A stretch of DNA of 43,187 nt from an uncultured Prochlorococcus sp. (GCA_902536545.1 CACAXS010000008.1:1-43187); one strand, 5' to 3'. Shown: positions 17,621-27,442, counted from the stretch's first letter. Translations and numbers: made by a program. Notes: generated by a model from the sequence alone, not told the origin.

Positions 17621-19763
17621 AATCAGCTATTTTTAGAGAATAATTTCTAATTAAGCTCAACAAATTTAGTCTATTATTTCTTATTTTTAAATCCTCTGAC
17701 ATTATTAGGACTCCCCTTTCATTATCAAATAAATCATCGATAGTATTTATATTAATCTCGAACAAATTTAGAAGTTCCAAATAATTGCAATAACCTACTG
17801 AAAAAAGTTTTTCTAATTCTCTAATAAATTCAAAAACTTCCATTTCACAATCTTTTTCAAAAAGTCTTGTGTTTACATAATCTCTAGTTGATAGAACATC
17901 TGTTGGAAAATTACTATTATTTGCTAATTTAGTTACCCTAGTGATTACCTTCTGGATTTCAACAAAATTTTCCCTTTCTTTAAAATTACTAATAGATTTA
18001 ATCCTATTTTTAAGATCAACAATATTTAATACTCTTTTTTGAGATAATTCTTCATTAGAACAAACGGCCTTTATTAATTCTTTACTTAGTGATATTTCTT
18101 CGAGATGACTAACAATTCTTTGAACAAAAAATTCAATTAAATCTTTAAAAACTGTTTCTCTTGAGAAATTTAAATTAGGAAATGCGATTTTCCAAAAATC
18201 AATAAGTTCCTTGAATAATATATCAAAAGACAAATCAAGTTCATAATCCCAAATTATTTTAATCACTCCATTCAAATTTCTTCTTAAAGCATAAGGATCA
18301 GATGATCCACTGGGACGCTTACCAGAAATAAATATACTTATTAAAGTTTCGACCTTATCTGCGATGGAAACTATTGCACCATATTTTGATGAGGGCAAAG
18401 CATCTTTATAAAAAGAAGGTAAATAATGTTCAGCGACAGCCAAACAAACATCCTCACTAAATCCTTCATGTTTGAGATATTTACCACCCATTATTCCTTG
18501 CAGCTCAGGGAATTCGAAAACAATTTCACTACATAAGTCATTTTTACAGTATTTAGCAGCTTCTATTATTTTTTTTTCTTCTAAAGACTTATCTTTTAAA
18601 AATTCAAGAATTTTTTTAGTAACCTCCTCTATTCTTTCTACCCTCTGAAAAATATTTCCAAGTCCTTTCAAATAAGAAACAGATTTAAGCTTTTCGTTTC
18701 TTTCAATTGAAGCAACTTTTTTATCACTTTCTAAAAAAAACTTTGCATCTGAAAACCTTGCCCTCAAGACTTTCTCATTACCCTTAGCAATATTTTTATT
18801 TGACTCTTCAAGACCATTTGAAATAACTAAAAAATTTGTACTAATGTTTTTTTCAGAGCTTAAATCTAGTTTAGAAAAACTATTATTTTTTAATAAAAGA
18901 GGAACATATCTCTGATGACTTTTCATGACAGTTGAAAGAACTTCAAGAGGAAGATCGAGAAATTCTTCACTGAATTTTCCAACTATTAATTCTGGCCATT
19001 CAACTAAATCAATTAATTCATTAAGTAGTACTTCCGAAAGGTCAGGATTCAGATTTAGTGATTGTGATGTTTGATTTATAAGATTTTCAATTTTTTCTTT
19101 TCTTTCATGTCGTTTAACTAAAACTCTATTTTGTTTTAATAATTCAAAAAAATTATCAACATGCTGAATCTCAAAAACCTCATTCAATAGTCTATGACTT
19201 TTTGATTTATTACTTATTTGAATTTTTGGATCACATTCATCAAATGCAAAATCAAGAATTTCATCATTATAAAGAGAAGCAATCCATCTAATAGGTCTTG
19301 AAAATTTTATGTTCCCTGCCCCCCACTTCATAAATCGAGGACCTTGAAGACTCTTCACTACTTTAGGAATAATTGAAGACAACGAAATTCTTGTTGATTT
19401 TCCTTTCTCAATTTTCTTTCCAAAAACAAAATCCCCCTTTTCTGTACTTTTTATTTCAAGCTCGCTTACTTCTATACCTAAACTATTTGCAAAACCAAAA
19501 GCAGCATTAGTAGGAGATCCATTTAAAAAAGCTGAATTTGCTTTAGGCCCTTTTCTTACTATTATCTTATCCTCTGCATAATCTACTAAACCTTCAAGAA
19601 GTAGTACTATCCTCCTTGGTGTGGAAGTGACAACTATATCGTCGAATTTGATTAACTTTTTATCCAATTCAAATTTTATGAGAGATTTAAATTGTTCAAG
19701 AACAGAATGAGAAAATTTTGCGGGCAACTCTTCTGTTCCTATCTCAAGTAAATATTTAGACAA
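17601..19763 (-). CDS. glyS: Glycyl-tRNA synthetase beta subunit
   Basis: 720 residues, full-length beta chain of the alpha2beta2 glycyl-tRNA synthetase. The N-terminus LLEIGTEELPAKF is diagnostic, followed by ATPRR-like TSTPRRIVLLLEGL, then GPRFMKWG, FSRPIRWIASLY and the HD-like region. The C-terminal part with LKNRIKSISNF is the DALR-like anticodon-binding domain. The alpha subunit (glyQ) is elsewhere in the genome. The start is TTG at 19763, only 9 nt from the sir ATG on the opposite strand, so the two genes have essentially no space for separate promoters. Confidence 0.95.
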   Translation of the reverse strand: MSKYLLEIGTEELPAKFSHSVLEQFKSLIKFELDKKLIKFDDIVVTSTPRRIVLLLEGLVDYAEDKIIVRKGPKANSAFLNGSPTNAAFGFANSLGIEVSELEIKSTEKGDFVFGKKIEKGKSTRISLSSIIPKVVKSLQGPRFMKWGAGNIKFSRPIRWIASLYNDEILDFAFDECDPKIQISNKSKSHRLLNEVFEIQHVDNFFELLKQNRVLVKRHERKEKIENLINQTSQSLNLNPDLSEVLLNELIDLVEWPELIVGKFSEEFLDLPLEVLSTVMKSHQRYVPLLLKNNSFSKLDLSSEKNISTNFLVISNGLEESNKNIAKGNEKVLRARFSDAKFFLESDKKVASIERNEKLKSVSYLKGLGNIFQRVERIEEVTKKILEFLKDKSLEEKKIIEAAKYCKNDLCSEIVFEFPELQGIMGGKYLKHEGFSEDVCLAVAEHYLPSFYKDALPSSKYGAIVSIADKVETLISIFISGKRPSGSSDPYALRRNLNGVIKIIWDYELDLSFDILFKELIDFWKIAFPNLNFSRETVFKDLIEFFVQRIVSHLEEISLSKELIKAVCSNEELSQKRVLNIVDLKNRIKSISNFKERENFVEIQKVITRVTKLANNSNFPTDVLSTRDYVNTRLFEKDCEMEVFEFIRELEKLFSVGYCNYLELLNLFEININTIDDLFDNERGVLIMSEDLKIRNNRLNLLSLIRNYSLKIADFTLLNS

Positions 19764-19772
19764 GAAAAAAAT

Positions 19773-21638
19773 ATGACTTCTCTTACTATAATTTACTACC
19801 AGTTAAATAAGCTTTTCGCTAATGTATATAAAGATATATGTTATGGTCCTTTGATCAAGGTTGAGAAAGTAAAAAAGAAAAAAGATTCTGCAAAGGAACA
19901 GACTGTTTGTTTAGCAAATGGACTAGAAGTTTCTAAATTCGAAAATTTTAAAGAAAGTAGCCAATTTCTTAAGGAGCCACTTGCTACGGAATTAGTTAAT
20001 GAGAGTGATCATTTTACTAATGATGCAGTTCAGTTATTAAAATTTCATGGTAGTTATCAACAAGATAACAGGGAAAATAGAAGGCCGGGTAAAAGTAAAG
20101 ATTGGCAAATGATGCTTAGGTTAAGAAATCCGGGCGGTGAAGTCCCAGGGAAATTATTTTTAGCATTAGATGAATTATCTGAAAAACTAGGTAATGGAAC
20201 ACTTAGGGCCACTACAAGACAAGCCTTTCAAATGCATGGAATCAGAAAGGAAAACCTAAAGGAAGTAATTCAAACAATAGTAAATTCAATGGGCTCCACA
20301 TTAGCTGCATGTGGAGACATAAATAGAAACGTTATGGCCCCTGCGGCTCCATTTGATTCGCCGGATTATAATATTGCAAGAGCATTGGCAAAAAAAGTTG
20401 CAGATCTTCTCACCCCAATGGCTGGCCAAGGCACTTTTTTAGAGCTTTGGGCTGATGGAGATTTAGAATATACTATAAAGCCTGACAATGATATTGAAGC
20501 AATTAGGAAGCTCCAATTCAAAGATAATGTTTTTAGTGGGATAAAAGATGAGCCTCTTTATGGTTCAACTTATTTACCGAGAAAATTCAAATGTGCTGTG
20601 ACAGTTCCTGGAGACAATTCTGTTGATCTTCTTACCAATGACATAGGAATAGTTGCCTTTACTTCTAAAGATGGGAACTTAGAAGGATGCAACTTCTATA
20701 TTGGAGGTGGCATGGGTCGCACACATAATAATGAAGAGACCTTTGCCAGAATTGCAGATCCACTTGGATATGTTGAAGAGCCTGATGTTTATGAATTAAT
20801 ACAAAGCATTGTGGCTATTCAAAGAGATTATGGTGATAGAAAATCGAGAAAAAATTCGAGAATGAAATATCTTCTTCATAGAAAAGGTATTAAATGGTTC
20901 AAAAAGATACTTTTTGATAAGTATTTCAAAAAAGAAATTAAAAAAATCAGAAAAGAACCAGATAGGGTTCTTATTGATTACCTAGGTTGGCATAAACAAA
21001 GTAAAACCTCCTATTTTGTAGGTTTACCATTATTATCAGGGAGATTATCTGGAGAGAAGAAGTATACCATCACAAGTATTGTTAAAAAATATAATTTAGA
21101 TTTAAGACTCACACCTAATCAAGATATTTTACTTTGTAATATCGCCAATAAAAACAAAGGTGAAATTCAAAAATCTCTATCAAAAATTGGATACGAAAAT
21201 TTAGGAAACATTAATGAAATACAAAGACATGCTTTAGCTTGTCCTGCTTTACCACTTTGTGGTCTTGCGATGACTGAAGCTGAAAGAATATTACCTGATG
21301 TTTTAAAAAGGATTGAAAATTTATTATTAGATCTAAAAATACAAAAGACAATATTATTCAGAATGACAGGATGTCCGAATGGATGTACTAGGCCTTATAT
21401 GGCAGAATTAGCACTTGTTGGAAGTGGTCAAAACAAATACCAACTATGGTTGGGGGGAAGTAAAAACCTTCAAAGGCTGGCCAAACCATTCTTGCAAAGA
21501 ATGGAACTTAATGATTTAGAAAAAACTCTTAAACCATTATTTTTTAATTGGAAGAATAATTTGGATTTGGATTTCGGAGATTTTATAAATACTCAAGAGG
21601 AAAATTATATATTGAATTTACTAAATAAGAATCAATAG
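19773..21638 (+). CDS. sir: Ferredoxin-sulfite reductase
   Basis: 621 residues from the first ATG. It reduces sulfite to sulfide with six electrons from ferredoxin for cysteine synthesis. Duplicate half-domains: LKFHGSYQQDNRENRRPG and LRATTRQAFQMHGI in the first. The second has the 4Fe-4S/siroheme cysteines at 490, 496 (CPALPLC) and 534, 538 (TGCPNGC). The conserved core begins only at about residue 57. A TTG at 19851, behind TATAAA-like sequence near 19830, is an alternative start that would also free space for the glyS promoter. Sulfite reductase is preferred to nitrite reductase because of overall likeness and lack of nitrate genes nearby. Convergent with the VanX-type gene, 3 nt apart. 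Confidence 0.92.
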   Translation: MTSLTIIYYQLNKLFANVYKDICYGPLIKVEKVKKKKDSAKEQTVCLANGLEVSKFENFKESSQFLKEPLATELVNESDHFTNDAVQLLKFHGSYQQDNRENRRPGKSKDWQMMLRLRNPGGEVPGKLFLALDELSEKLGNGTLRATTRQAFQMHGIRKENLKEVIQTIVNSMGSTLAACGDINRNVMAPAAPFDSPDYNIARALAKKVADLLTPMAGQGTFLELWADGDLEYTIKPDNDIEAIRKLQFKDNVFSGIKDEPLYGSTYLPRKFKCAVTVPGDNSVDLLTNDIGIVAFTSKDGNLEGCNFYIGGGMGRTHNNEETFARIADPLGYVEEPDVYELIQSIVAIQRDYGDRKSRKNSRMKYLLHRKGIKWFKKILFDKYFKKEIKKIRKEPDRVLIDYLGWHKQSKTSYFVGLPLLSGRLSGEKKYTITSIVKKYNLDLRLTPNQDILLCNIANKNKGEIQKSLSKIGYENLGNINEIQRHALACPALPLCGLAMTEAERILPDVLKRIENLLLDLKIQKTILFRMTGCPNGCTRPYMAELALVGSGQNKYQLWLGGSKNLQRLAKPFLQRMELNDLEKTLKPLFFNWKNNLDLDFGDFINTQEENYILNLLNKNQ

Positions 21639-21641
21639 AAT

Positions 21642-22325
21642 CTAAATTTTTCCATAAAGGGCGTTTGCTTTTTTATTTTTCCAAGCCCATAATTGATCAC
21701 CATAACTAAAATGCCACCATTCATTAGGATGTTGAGCAAATCCGAATTTAGTCATAATTTCCCTTAATAAATTTCTTCTACTATTCCAAATAATTGCTTC
21801 TTCATTCTTTATGTTTGCATAAAAATAAGGATTTGAGGTCTCATCCATTTGATCAACCATGCTTCCCATTTCAACAAGATTTCCGTCATTATCTGATAAA
21901 CAAACATCCAATGCACCCCCAGTTGAATGAGGGGGAGGACACCTAATGTCATAAGAAGGATACGCCCAAAATTTTTCAACTTTTTTTAATATGGATGGAT
22001 AAGAATTTATCTTTTCAAAAGAAAAATCAATATCGGATTTTTCGCACTCTAATAAACATGCTCTTTTAAACATAAATTCCTGGACTTCTAAAGGTCGCCA
22101 ACTGTCATAAATTAGAAGGTTAAAACTACTCTTTGATATAAAATAATTATTTACTTTTACTAATCTATTTACGACCTCCTCTCTTAATTTCCAAATAGAA
22201 GTTTTATCTTTGTAAGGTGCTCCTAAATGAGAGTAAGGGTGGGGATCTATAAACTCTAGGCAGCTAGGTATAGCTATTAATTTATCTCCATTATCTTTAA
22301 TTGGTATTTTATTCCAAATTTTCAA
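21642..22325 (-). CDS. VanX-type D-alanyl-D-alanine dipeptidase
   Basis: 227 residues, peptidase M15D. The family features are PHPYSHLGAPY near the N-terminus, YDSWRPLEVQEFMF (the conserved Arg), PPPHSTGGALDVCLSD (zinc His and Asp), GSMVDQMDETS, and HPNEWWHFSYG with catalytic Glu and zinc His. No signal peptide is evident, so it is probably cytoplasmic or leaderless. It likely hydrolyses D-Ala-D-Ala for recycling rather than conferring vancomycin resistance. It starts with TTG. It is the second D-Ala peptidase in the window after the VanY-type enzyme. Confidence 0.88.
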   Translation of the reverse strand: MKIWNKIPIKDNGDKLIAIPSCLEFIDPHPYSHLGAPYKDKTSIWKLREEVVNRLVKVNNYFISKSSFNLLIYDSWRPLEVQEFMFKRACLLECEKSDIDFSFEKINSYPSILKKVEKFWAYPSYDIRCPPPHSTGGALDVCLSDNDGNLVEMGSMVDQMDETSNPYFYANIKNEEAIIWNSRRNLLREIMTKFGFAQHPNEWWHFSYGDQLWAWKNKKANALYGKI

Positions 22326-22382
22326 TTGAAATTTGCAATTGATTTATAGTTGCATATATATCAAAAATTACAATGATAGTTT

Positions 22383-24839
22383 TCAATTTAAGAAATCATG
22401 AATGAATTTGTTATCAGAATTATCAATAAGTATATTCCTTAAAACAATATTTTCTTTTAAATCAGGATCATCACTAACAATCTTAATAGCCTCTTCACGA
22501 GCCTTATCAATAAGAAATTTATTGTTAGGTAAATTGTCCAGTACAAAATCAGGCAATCCGGATTGTCTATATCCTAAAATCTGGCCGGGTCCTCTAAGCT
22601 CCAAGTCTTTTTCAGCAATATAAAAGCCATCATTAGATTTTTGCAAAACACAAAGTCGTTTATTTTCTAATCCATTTTTATCGGGGGTTACCAGATAACA
22701 AAAAGATTTTGTTGATCCTCTACCAACTCTCCCCCTTAATTGATGTAGCTGGGACAATCCAAATCTGTCCGAATTATAAATAATCATAATTGTTGCGTTA
22801 GGCACATCAATGCCAACCTCAATAACTGTGGTTGAAACCAATATATTAATTTCATTCTTTAAAAAAGAATTAATTACTTCATTCTTTTCTTGTGAACTTA
22901 ATTTGCCATGTAATAATCCAACTTTTTTGTTAAAAAAGACCTCTTCTGATAAATGTTTGAATGTTTTCTTTGCAGAGCTTAAATTCATTTTTTCTGAATC
23001 TTCTATAAGTGGCAAAATCACATAAGCTTGCTTTCCCTTATTAATCTCATCTTCAACAATCTTGAACAAGTTAGTTAAATCGTCTTCTGAAATAATTTTT
23101 GTTGTTATAGGAACTCTCCCAGGAGGTAGTTCTGTAATTTGACTCACATCTAAATCACCATAAATAGAAAGCGCAAGAGTTCTTGGAATTGGTGTTGCTG
23201 TCATTGATAACAAGTGAGTATTTTCTCCTTTATTTAGTAATCTATTTCTTTGAGTAACTCCAAATCTATGTTGTTCATCAATTACGACCATGCCTAATGC
23301 ATTAAAGATGACTTTATCCTCAAATAATGCATGAGTACCTACGAGGATATCAACTAATCCATTGTTCAAATTAGAGAAAATTTCTTTTCTCTTTTTTTGA
23401 GGAGTATTTCCAGTAAGTAGTTCAACAGAAACTAAAAGAGGGTTCAAATATTTTAATAAATTTTTATAATGCTGTTCTGCCAATACCTCAGTTGGGACCA
23501 TAAATGCACCTTGCAGGTTTTTTTCAATTACAAGTAAAAGAGACGCTATTGCAATTATGGTTTTACCGCTTCCCACATCTCCCTGAAGCAATCTAGACAT
23601 TGGTACCGGATTAGATAAATCTTTCTTAATTTCATTTAAAACATTTTCTTGAGATTTTGTTAATTCAAAAGGAAAAGTATTTAAAAATTCTTTTAATAAA
23701 GATTTCTTTTGAGGTAATTGTTGGGAAGTTACATTTTTATTCGTCTTTCTTTTTCTAAGTAGGAACTTTATTTGAAGTAGGAATAACTCATCAAAAACCA
23801 AACGTTTTTTTGACTCAATAAGTGCCTGTTGAGTTGTTGGAAAATGAATATTAATCAACGACTCGCTTTTTGATAATAAAGATAATGAATCAAGTTGCTT
23901 TTTATTTAAAATTTCTGGATATTGCTTTGCATAAATTAGTACCTTTTTTACAAGTTTTATAAAACTCATATTTGATAATGCTTCACCTAATGAATACAAG
24001 GGTAATATTTTGCCTGAGAAATTAAAATTATCATTGTTATCCTTAAGAATTTCAATCTGCGGATCTACAAAAGTTTTGCCATACTCTGTCAATTTAACCT
24101 TACCGGAAATTGCTAATTTGGTTCCAGGAGTATACAAAGATTTTTGAGATGTGAAGAAGGAGTAAGATCTAAATCTTCTTCCTAAAAAAAATTTTGTAAC
24201 CTTTATTGAAGACGTTTCATCAGAAACTACAATATTCATGATTGATAAATTACTATTTTTTTTACTCTTATGTATATAAAATCTTTTAACGTTTGCAATG
24301 CAAGTGTATAAATTATCTGGTTTTAAATTTATTATCTTTACTCTATTCGTATAGTCTAAATATGTTCGTGGAAAATAATTAATTAGATCTTTTATATGAA
24401 ATATCCCTAATTCATTAAGCTTATTTTTATAAACTTTTCCTACATTTTTTATTAATGAAATATCTGAATCAAAAGACAAACTTGAATCAGCTTTACTCAG
24501 AAAAACATTATTAGAAATATTATTAGATCTTTCTATTTTTAAAGTTTTACCTAGTTTATAAAGATTTTTTCTTGTATCTATAATTAACCTTTTTCTTTGA
24601 TTTTCATCTAATTTATTATATTCATCATATTTTTTAGAAAATTCATAAAATATTCTTAAGTATTCGTCTGAGAGATTTAAATTATCTAGTTTTTTTAATG
24701 ATTCATGCAAATAATCATTAAAATATTTTTCCCTTCCTAAAGTATTAATAAATTTGTTTTCAGTTTCAATTGTAAGAGATTTTTGAAGAGGTCTTATCCA
24801 ATCTTTAATTAATTTATTATTATTCCCGCCAATAGTCAC
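22383..24839 (-). CDS. recG: ATP-dependent DNA helicase RecG
   Basis: 818 residues, longer than E. coli RecG because of an extra N-terminal helical stretch of about 120 residues, usual in cyanobacteria. The wedge/OB domain spans roughly 125-265. Helicase motifs: Walker A GDVGSGKT at 420-427, DEQH box in VVIDEQHRFGVTQRNRL, SMTATPIPRTLALSIYGDL, and motif VI HQLRGRVGRGSTKSFCYLV, ending with the GPGQILGYRQSGLPDF segment. It remodels stalled forks and branched DNA. The start is GTG at 24839. It follows the 381-residue hypothetical gene by 21 nt on the same strand. Confidence 0.96.
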   Translation of the reverse strand: MTIGGNNNKLIKDWIRPLQKSLTIETENKFINTLGREKYFNDYLHESLKKLDNLNLSDEYLRIFYEFSKKYDEYNKLDENQRKRLIIDTRKNLYKLGKTLKIERSNNISNNVFLSKADSSLSFDSDISLIKNVGKVYKNKLNELGIFHIKDLINYFPRTYLDYTNRVKIINLKPDNLYTCIANVKRFYIHKSKKNSNLSIMNIVVSDETSSIKVTKFFLGRRFRSYSFFTSQKSLYTPGTKLAISGKVKLTEYGKTFVDPQIEILKDNNDNFNFSGKILPLYSLGEALSNMSFIKLVKKVLIYAKQYPEILNKKQLDSLSLLSKSESLINIHFPTTQQALIESKKRLVFDELFLLQIKFLLRKRKTNKNVTSQQLPQKKSLLKEFLNTFPFELTKSQENVLNEIKKDLSNPVPMSRLLQGDVGSGKTIIAIASLLLVIEKNLQGAFMVPTEVLAEQHYKNLLKYLNPLLVSVELLTGNTPQKKRKEIFSNLNNGLVDILVGTHALFEDKVIFNALGMVVIDEQHRFGVTQRNRLLNKGENTHLLSMTATPIPRTLALSIYGDLDVSQITELPPGRVPITTKIISEDDLTNLFKIVEDEINKGKQAYVILPLIEDSEKMNLSSAKKTFKHLSEEVFFNKKVGLLHGKLSSQEKNEVINSFLKNEINILVSTTVIEVGIDVPNATIMIIYNSDRFGLSQLHQLRGRVGRGSTKSFCYLVTPDKNGLENKRLCVLQKSNDGFYIAEKDLELRGPGQILGYRQSGLPDFVLDNLPNNKFLIDKAREEAIKIVSDDPDLKENIVLRNILIDNSDNKFIHDFLN

Positions 24840-24860
24840 ATTTGAAAAAAGAGTTATTTT

Positions 24861-25937
24861 TCAACGTATCTTATTCAAAGTTATTTCTTTTTGCCTCCAA
24901 TATGTCTCTTTTTTAATCAAACGCTGAAATTGATTTTTTAGCTCACTTATTTTGTTCCTTTGAATAGAAAGATTTAAATTTTTAAACTCTAACTCAACAG
25001 TAGATATATTGAAGAAAATAATGCTTGGAAAATTATTGCCGATTAATGATGACCGATTTAAGTTTAATTCGAAATTAATAACAAAAGGATATGGATGTTT
25101 TATCATAAAATTTTTGCCTACTAAGTAATCAAAGGACTCTTTAGAAATCATCTTTTTTATTAGATTTGCTTTGAATAATTCTTGATTAATATTATATGAA
25201 AGATTAAATAGTAAATTTTCCAATGACTTATCTATTAAATCAAAATTATTAAGAATTTGATTTTTTGGTAAATTATCCATTTGATTGATATTTTCTTTTT
25301 CTTGATGTATTGATTTTTCCACCTTTTCTTCTCCTATTAATTCAATTAAGGAGGGAATAAATTGTTTTTCAACTCCTAAATTTTCAAAAATATTGTTTTT
25401 AGATAAATAATTATTATGGTGGTTATTATCTAAATCAAGTGATACGAATCTCTCATAATTATGCGCTTGATAATATTCATAAGTATTTGAAAAGTCTTCA
25501 GTAACCCTGAACTGAGTGGGTTCTTTTAATTGAAAACCATCTTCATATTGAAATTTTTTTTTTTGATCATCTTTTATTTTTTTGGAACTATCAAAAATAG
25601 TAAAATTGGTTTCATTATTTATATTTTTTTCAATTTCATTTATCTTTAATTGTTCTACTGTTAAAAAGGGCAAATTCGTAAATATTAATTTACTTATTTT
25701 TTTTTCAAAAAGACTATAGGATTCATTTTCATTTAAGAAATTATCATTAATTGTTGGATAACTATATATTTGATTAAGGCCTTTTTCTACAGAGATGAAA
25801 AGTAGATCTCTCACTAGATTAAGATAAAGTTCATATTCCCTGTAGATATTTCTAATTAATATTCTTTTTTGTATGTATGCTCTCTCTAATTGAGAATTAA
25901 TTTTATTTATATCTATGAAATTATTCAAATCAATCAA
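24861..25937 (-). CDS. Lineage-specific hypothetical protein between tsf and recG
   Basis: About 358 residues from TTG at 25937, which is 4 nt after the tsf stop. The open frame extends to a GTG at 26006 inside tsf, but that 65 nt overlap is unlikely. The protein is rich in Asn, Ile, Lys, Phe and Glu, with no signal peptide and no domain I recognise. Most of it is low complexity and probably helical (ELYLNLVRDLLFISVEKGLNQ). Position between tsf and recG suggests a fast-evolving member of the rpsB-tsf transcription unit. Confidence 0.6.
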   Translation of the reverse strand: MIDLNNFIDINKINSQLERAYIQKRILIRNIYREYELYLNLVRDLLFISVEKGLNQIYSYPTINDNFLNENESYSLFEKKISKLIFTNLPFLTVEQLKINEIEKNINNETNFTIFDSSKKIKDDQKKKFQYEDGFQLKEPTQFRVTEDFSNTYEYYQAHNYERFVSLDLDNNHHNNYLSKNNIFENLGVEKQFIPSLIELIGEEKVEKSIHQEKENINQMDNLPKNQILNNFDLIDKSLENLLFNLSYNINQELFKANLIKKMISKESFDYLVGKNFMIKHPYPFVINFELNLNRSSLIGNNFPSIIFFNISTVELEFKNLNLSIQRNKISELKNQFQRLIKKETYWRQKEITLNKIR

Positions 25938-25941
25938 GTTA

Positions 25942-26598
25942 CTAGTTTGTTTGCATTGATGCGACCTCTTCAGCAAAGTCCATCTGATTTTTTTCGATAC
26001 CTTCACCCAATGTATATCTTGTAAAGCGTCTCACTTTGATATTTTCCCCAATTTTTGCAGCTGCTTGTTTAACAAGATCCTCAACTGTTAGAGAACTATC
26101 TTTAATGTAGGGTTGTGAAAGCAAAACAAGCTCATTAAGTCTTTTTGCTATTCTCCCTTCAACTATTTTTTCTTTAATTTGTTCTGGTTTTCCAGATAAA
26201 TCATCCCTACCCATTTCAATCTGCTTTTCTTTTTCCACAACATCTTCTGGTATTTCATCAATTGATACATACTCAACATTTGGGCATGCTGCTACTTGCA
26301 TTGAGACATCCTTCAACAGAGATTGGAATATATCACCTCTAGCAACAAAGTCAGTTTCACAATTTAACTCTAGTAAAACTCCGACTCTTGATCCAGTATG
26401 TATATAACTACCAATTGAGCCTTCGGCCGCTACTCTTCCCGACTTCTTTTCAGCACTAGCTATGCCTTTCTTTCTTAACCATTCCAGAGCTTTATCTAGA
26501 TTTCCTTCAGTTTCGTTAAGTGCTCTTTTGCAGTCCATCATTCCTGCACCAGTTTTGTCTCTAAGATCTTTTACAAGTTTTGCTGTAATGTTTCCCAT
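25942..26598 (-). CDS. tsf: Translation elongation factor Ts
   Basis: 218 residues, the short cyanobacterial/chloroplast-type EF-Ts (E. coli has 283). It exchanges GDP for GTP on EF-Tu. The N-terminal UBA-like domain reads [23 protein letters not shown]. The core begins [34 protein letters not shown], with the conserved TDF segment that contacts EF-Tu. The coiled-coil module of the long form is missing, as expected. It is 44 nt after rpsB in the usual rpsB-tsf order. Confidence 0.97.
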   Translation of the reverse strand: MGNITAKLVKDLRDKTGAGMMDCKRALNETEGNLDKALEWLRKKGIASAEKKSGRVAAEGSIGSYIHTGSRVGVLLELNCETDFVARGDIFQSLLKDVSMQVAACPNVEYVSIDEIPEDVVEKEKQIEMGRDDLSGKPEQIKEKIVEGRIAKRLNELVLLSQPYIKDSSLTVEDLVKQAAAKIGENIKVRRFTRYTLGEGIEKNQMDFAEEVASMQTN

Positions 26599-26642
26599 TT
26601 GAAGTAATAAAAATAAGTGAATAGTAAGTTTAAAATTGAAAT

Positions 26643-27347
26643 TTAATTTTTTCTTTCGGCATTAGAGCCCTTTCTACCCTCATTTATGGCATCTGCAAGT
26701 CTTCCTAAAATAAGTTGCACAGATCTAACGGCATCATCGTTACAAGGAATTGGAACTTCGCACAAATCCGGATCGCAATTTGTATCTAACATTGATACTA
26801 ATGAGATATCTAATTTTCTAGCTTCTAATACTGCATTAGATTCTCTTCTCTGATCAACCAATACAACCACATCTGGTAATCTTCTCATACCCTTAAGTCC
26901 ACCTAAGTATTTTTGTAATCTTTCAAGTTCTCTCCTTAATACTGCAGCTTCTTTTTTAGGCCTCATTGCTATTGAACCACTACTTTCCATTCTTTCTAAA
27001 TCCTTTAATCTTTCAATCCTAGCTTTCATTGTTGTCCAATTAGTCAACATCCCTCCAAGCCATCTTTGATTTACATATGCAGCTCCACAGCGTGTAGCTT
27101 CCTGAGCTACTACATCTGATGCTTGTTTTTTTGTACCGACAAATAGGAAACGTTTACCGCTTTTTGCAGCGTTTCTCGTCCATTTATATGCATTGTTCAT
27201 ACACAATGCTGTTTTTACAAGATCAATAATATGAACTCCATTTCTCGCGCAATATATATACTTAGACATCTTGGGATTCCAACGTCTAGTTTGGTGTCCA
27301 AAATGGGCACCAGCTTCCATCATTTCTGATAGCGATACAACAGCCAT
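26643..27347 (-). CDS. rpsB: 30S ribosomal protein S2
   Basis: 234 residues. The start [24 protein letters not shown] and [26 protein letters not shown] and [12 protein letters not shown] segments are universal S2 blocks. S2 is assembled late on the 30S subunit near the 16S 3' side. No Shine-Dalgarno sequence lies at the usual spacing: the 12 nt between the leader structure and the ATG are CCTTTTTAAATT. The leader carries an interleaved pair of stems (27360-27423) likely to control expression of rpsB and tsf. Confidence 0.97.
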   Translation of the reverse strand: MAVVSLSEMMEAGAHFGHQTRRWNPKMSKYIYCARNGVHIIDLVKTALCMNNAYKWTRNAAKSGKRFLFVGTKKQASDVVAQEATRCGAAYVNQRWLGGMLTNWTTMKARIERLKDLERMESSGSIAMRPKKEAAVLRRELERLQKYLGGLKGMRRLPDVVVLVDQRRESNAVLEARKLDISLVSMLDTNCDPDLCEVPIPCNDDAVRSVQLILGRLADAINEGRKGSNAERKN

Positions 27348-27359
27348 AATTTAAAAAGG

Positions 27360-27423
27360 GTTTCGGGTTAGCCTCCATCTGACGGGGAATTAATATTAAA
27401 AATTCACCCGAAACTGTCAGATG
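27360..27423 (-). ncRNA. Candidate rpsB leader pseudoknot (cis-regulatory RNA)
   Basis: Read 5' to 3' on the minus strand: S1 arm CATCTGAC (27423-27416), A, S2 arm GTTTCGGGT (27414-27406), a 22 nt AT-rich segment that can itself fold (GAATT with AATTC), S1 partner GTCAGATG (27383-27376), a 7 nt linker GAGGCTA, and S2 partner ACCCGAAAC (27368-27360). Both stems (8 and 9 bp) are perfect and interleaved, as in an H-type pseudoknot; alternatively they are mutually exclusive folds. S2 ends 12 nt before the rpsB ATG and is followed by CCTTTTT. A GGAGG lies at 27376-27372. Ribosomal S2 leaders in gammaproteobacteria use a pseudoknot for autoregulation; equivalence here is inference. Confidence 0.7.
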
Positions 27424-27442
27424 TGTGAAATTTATTTCAACT

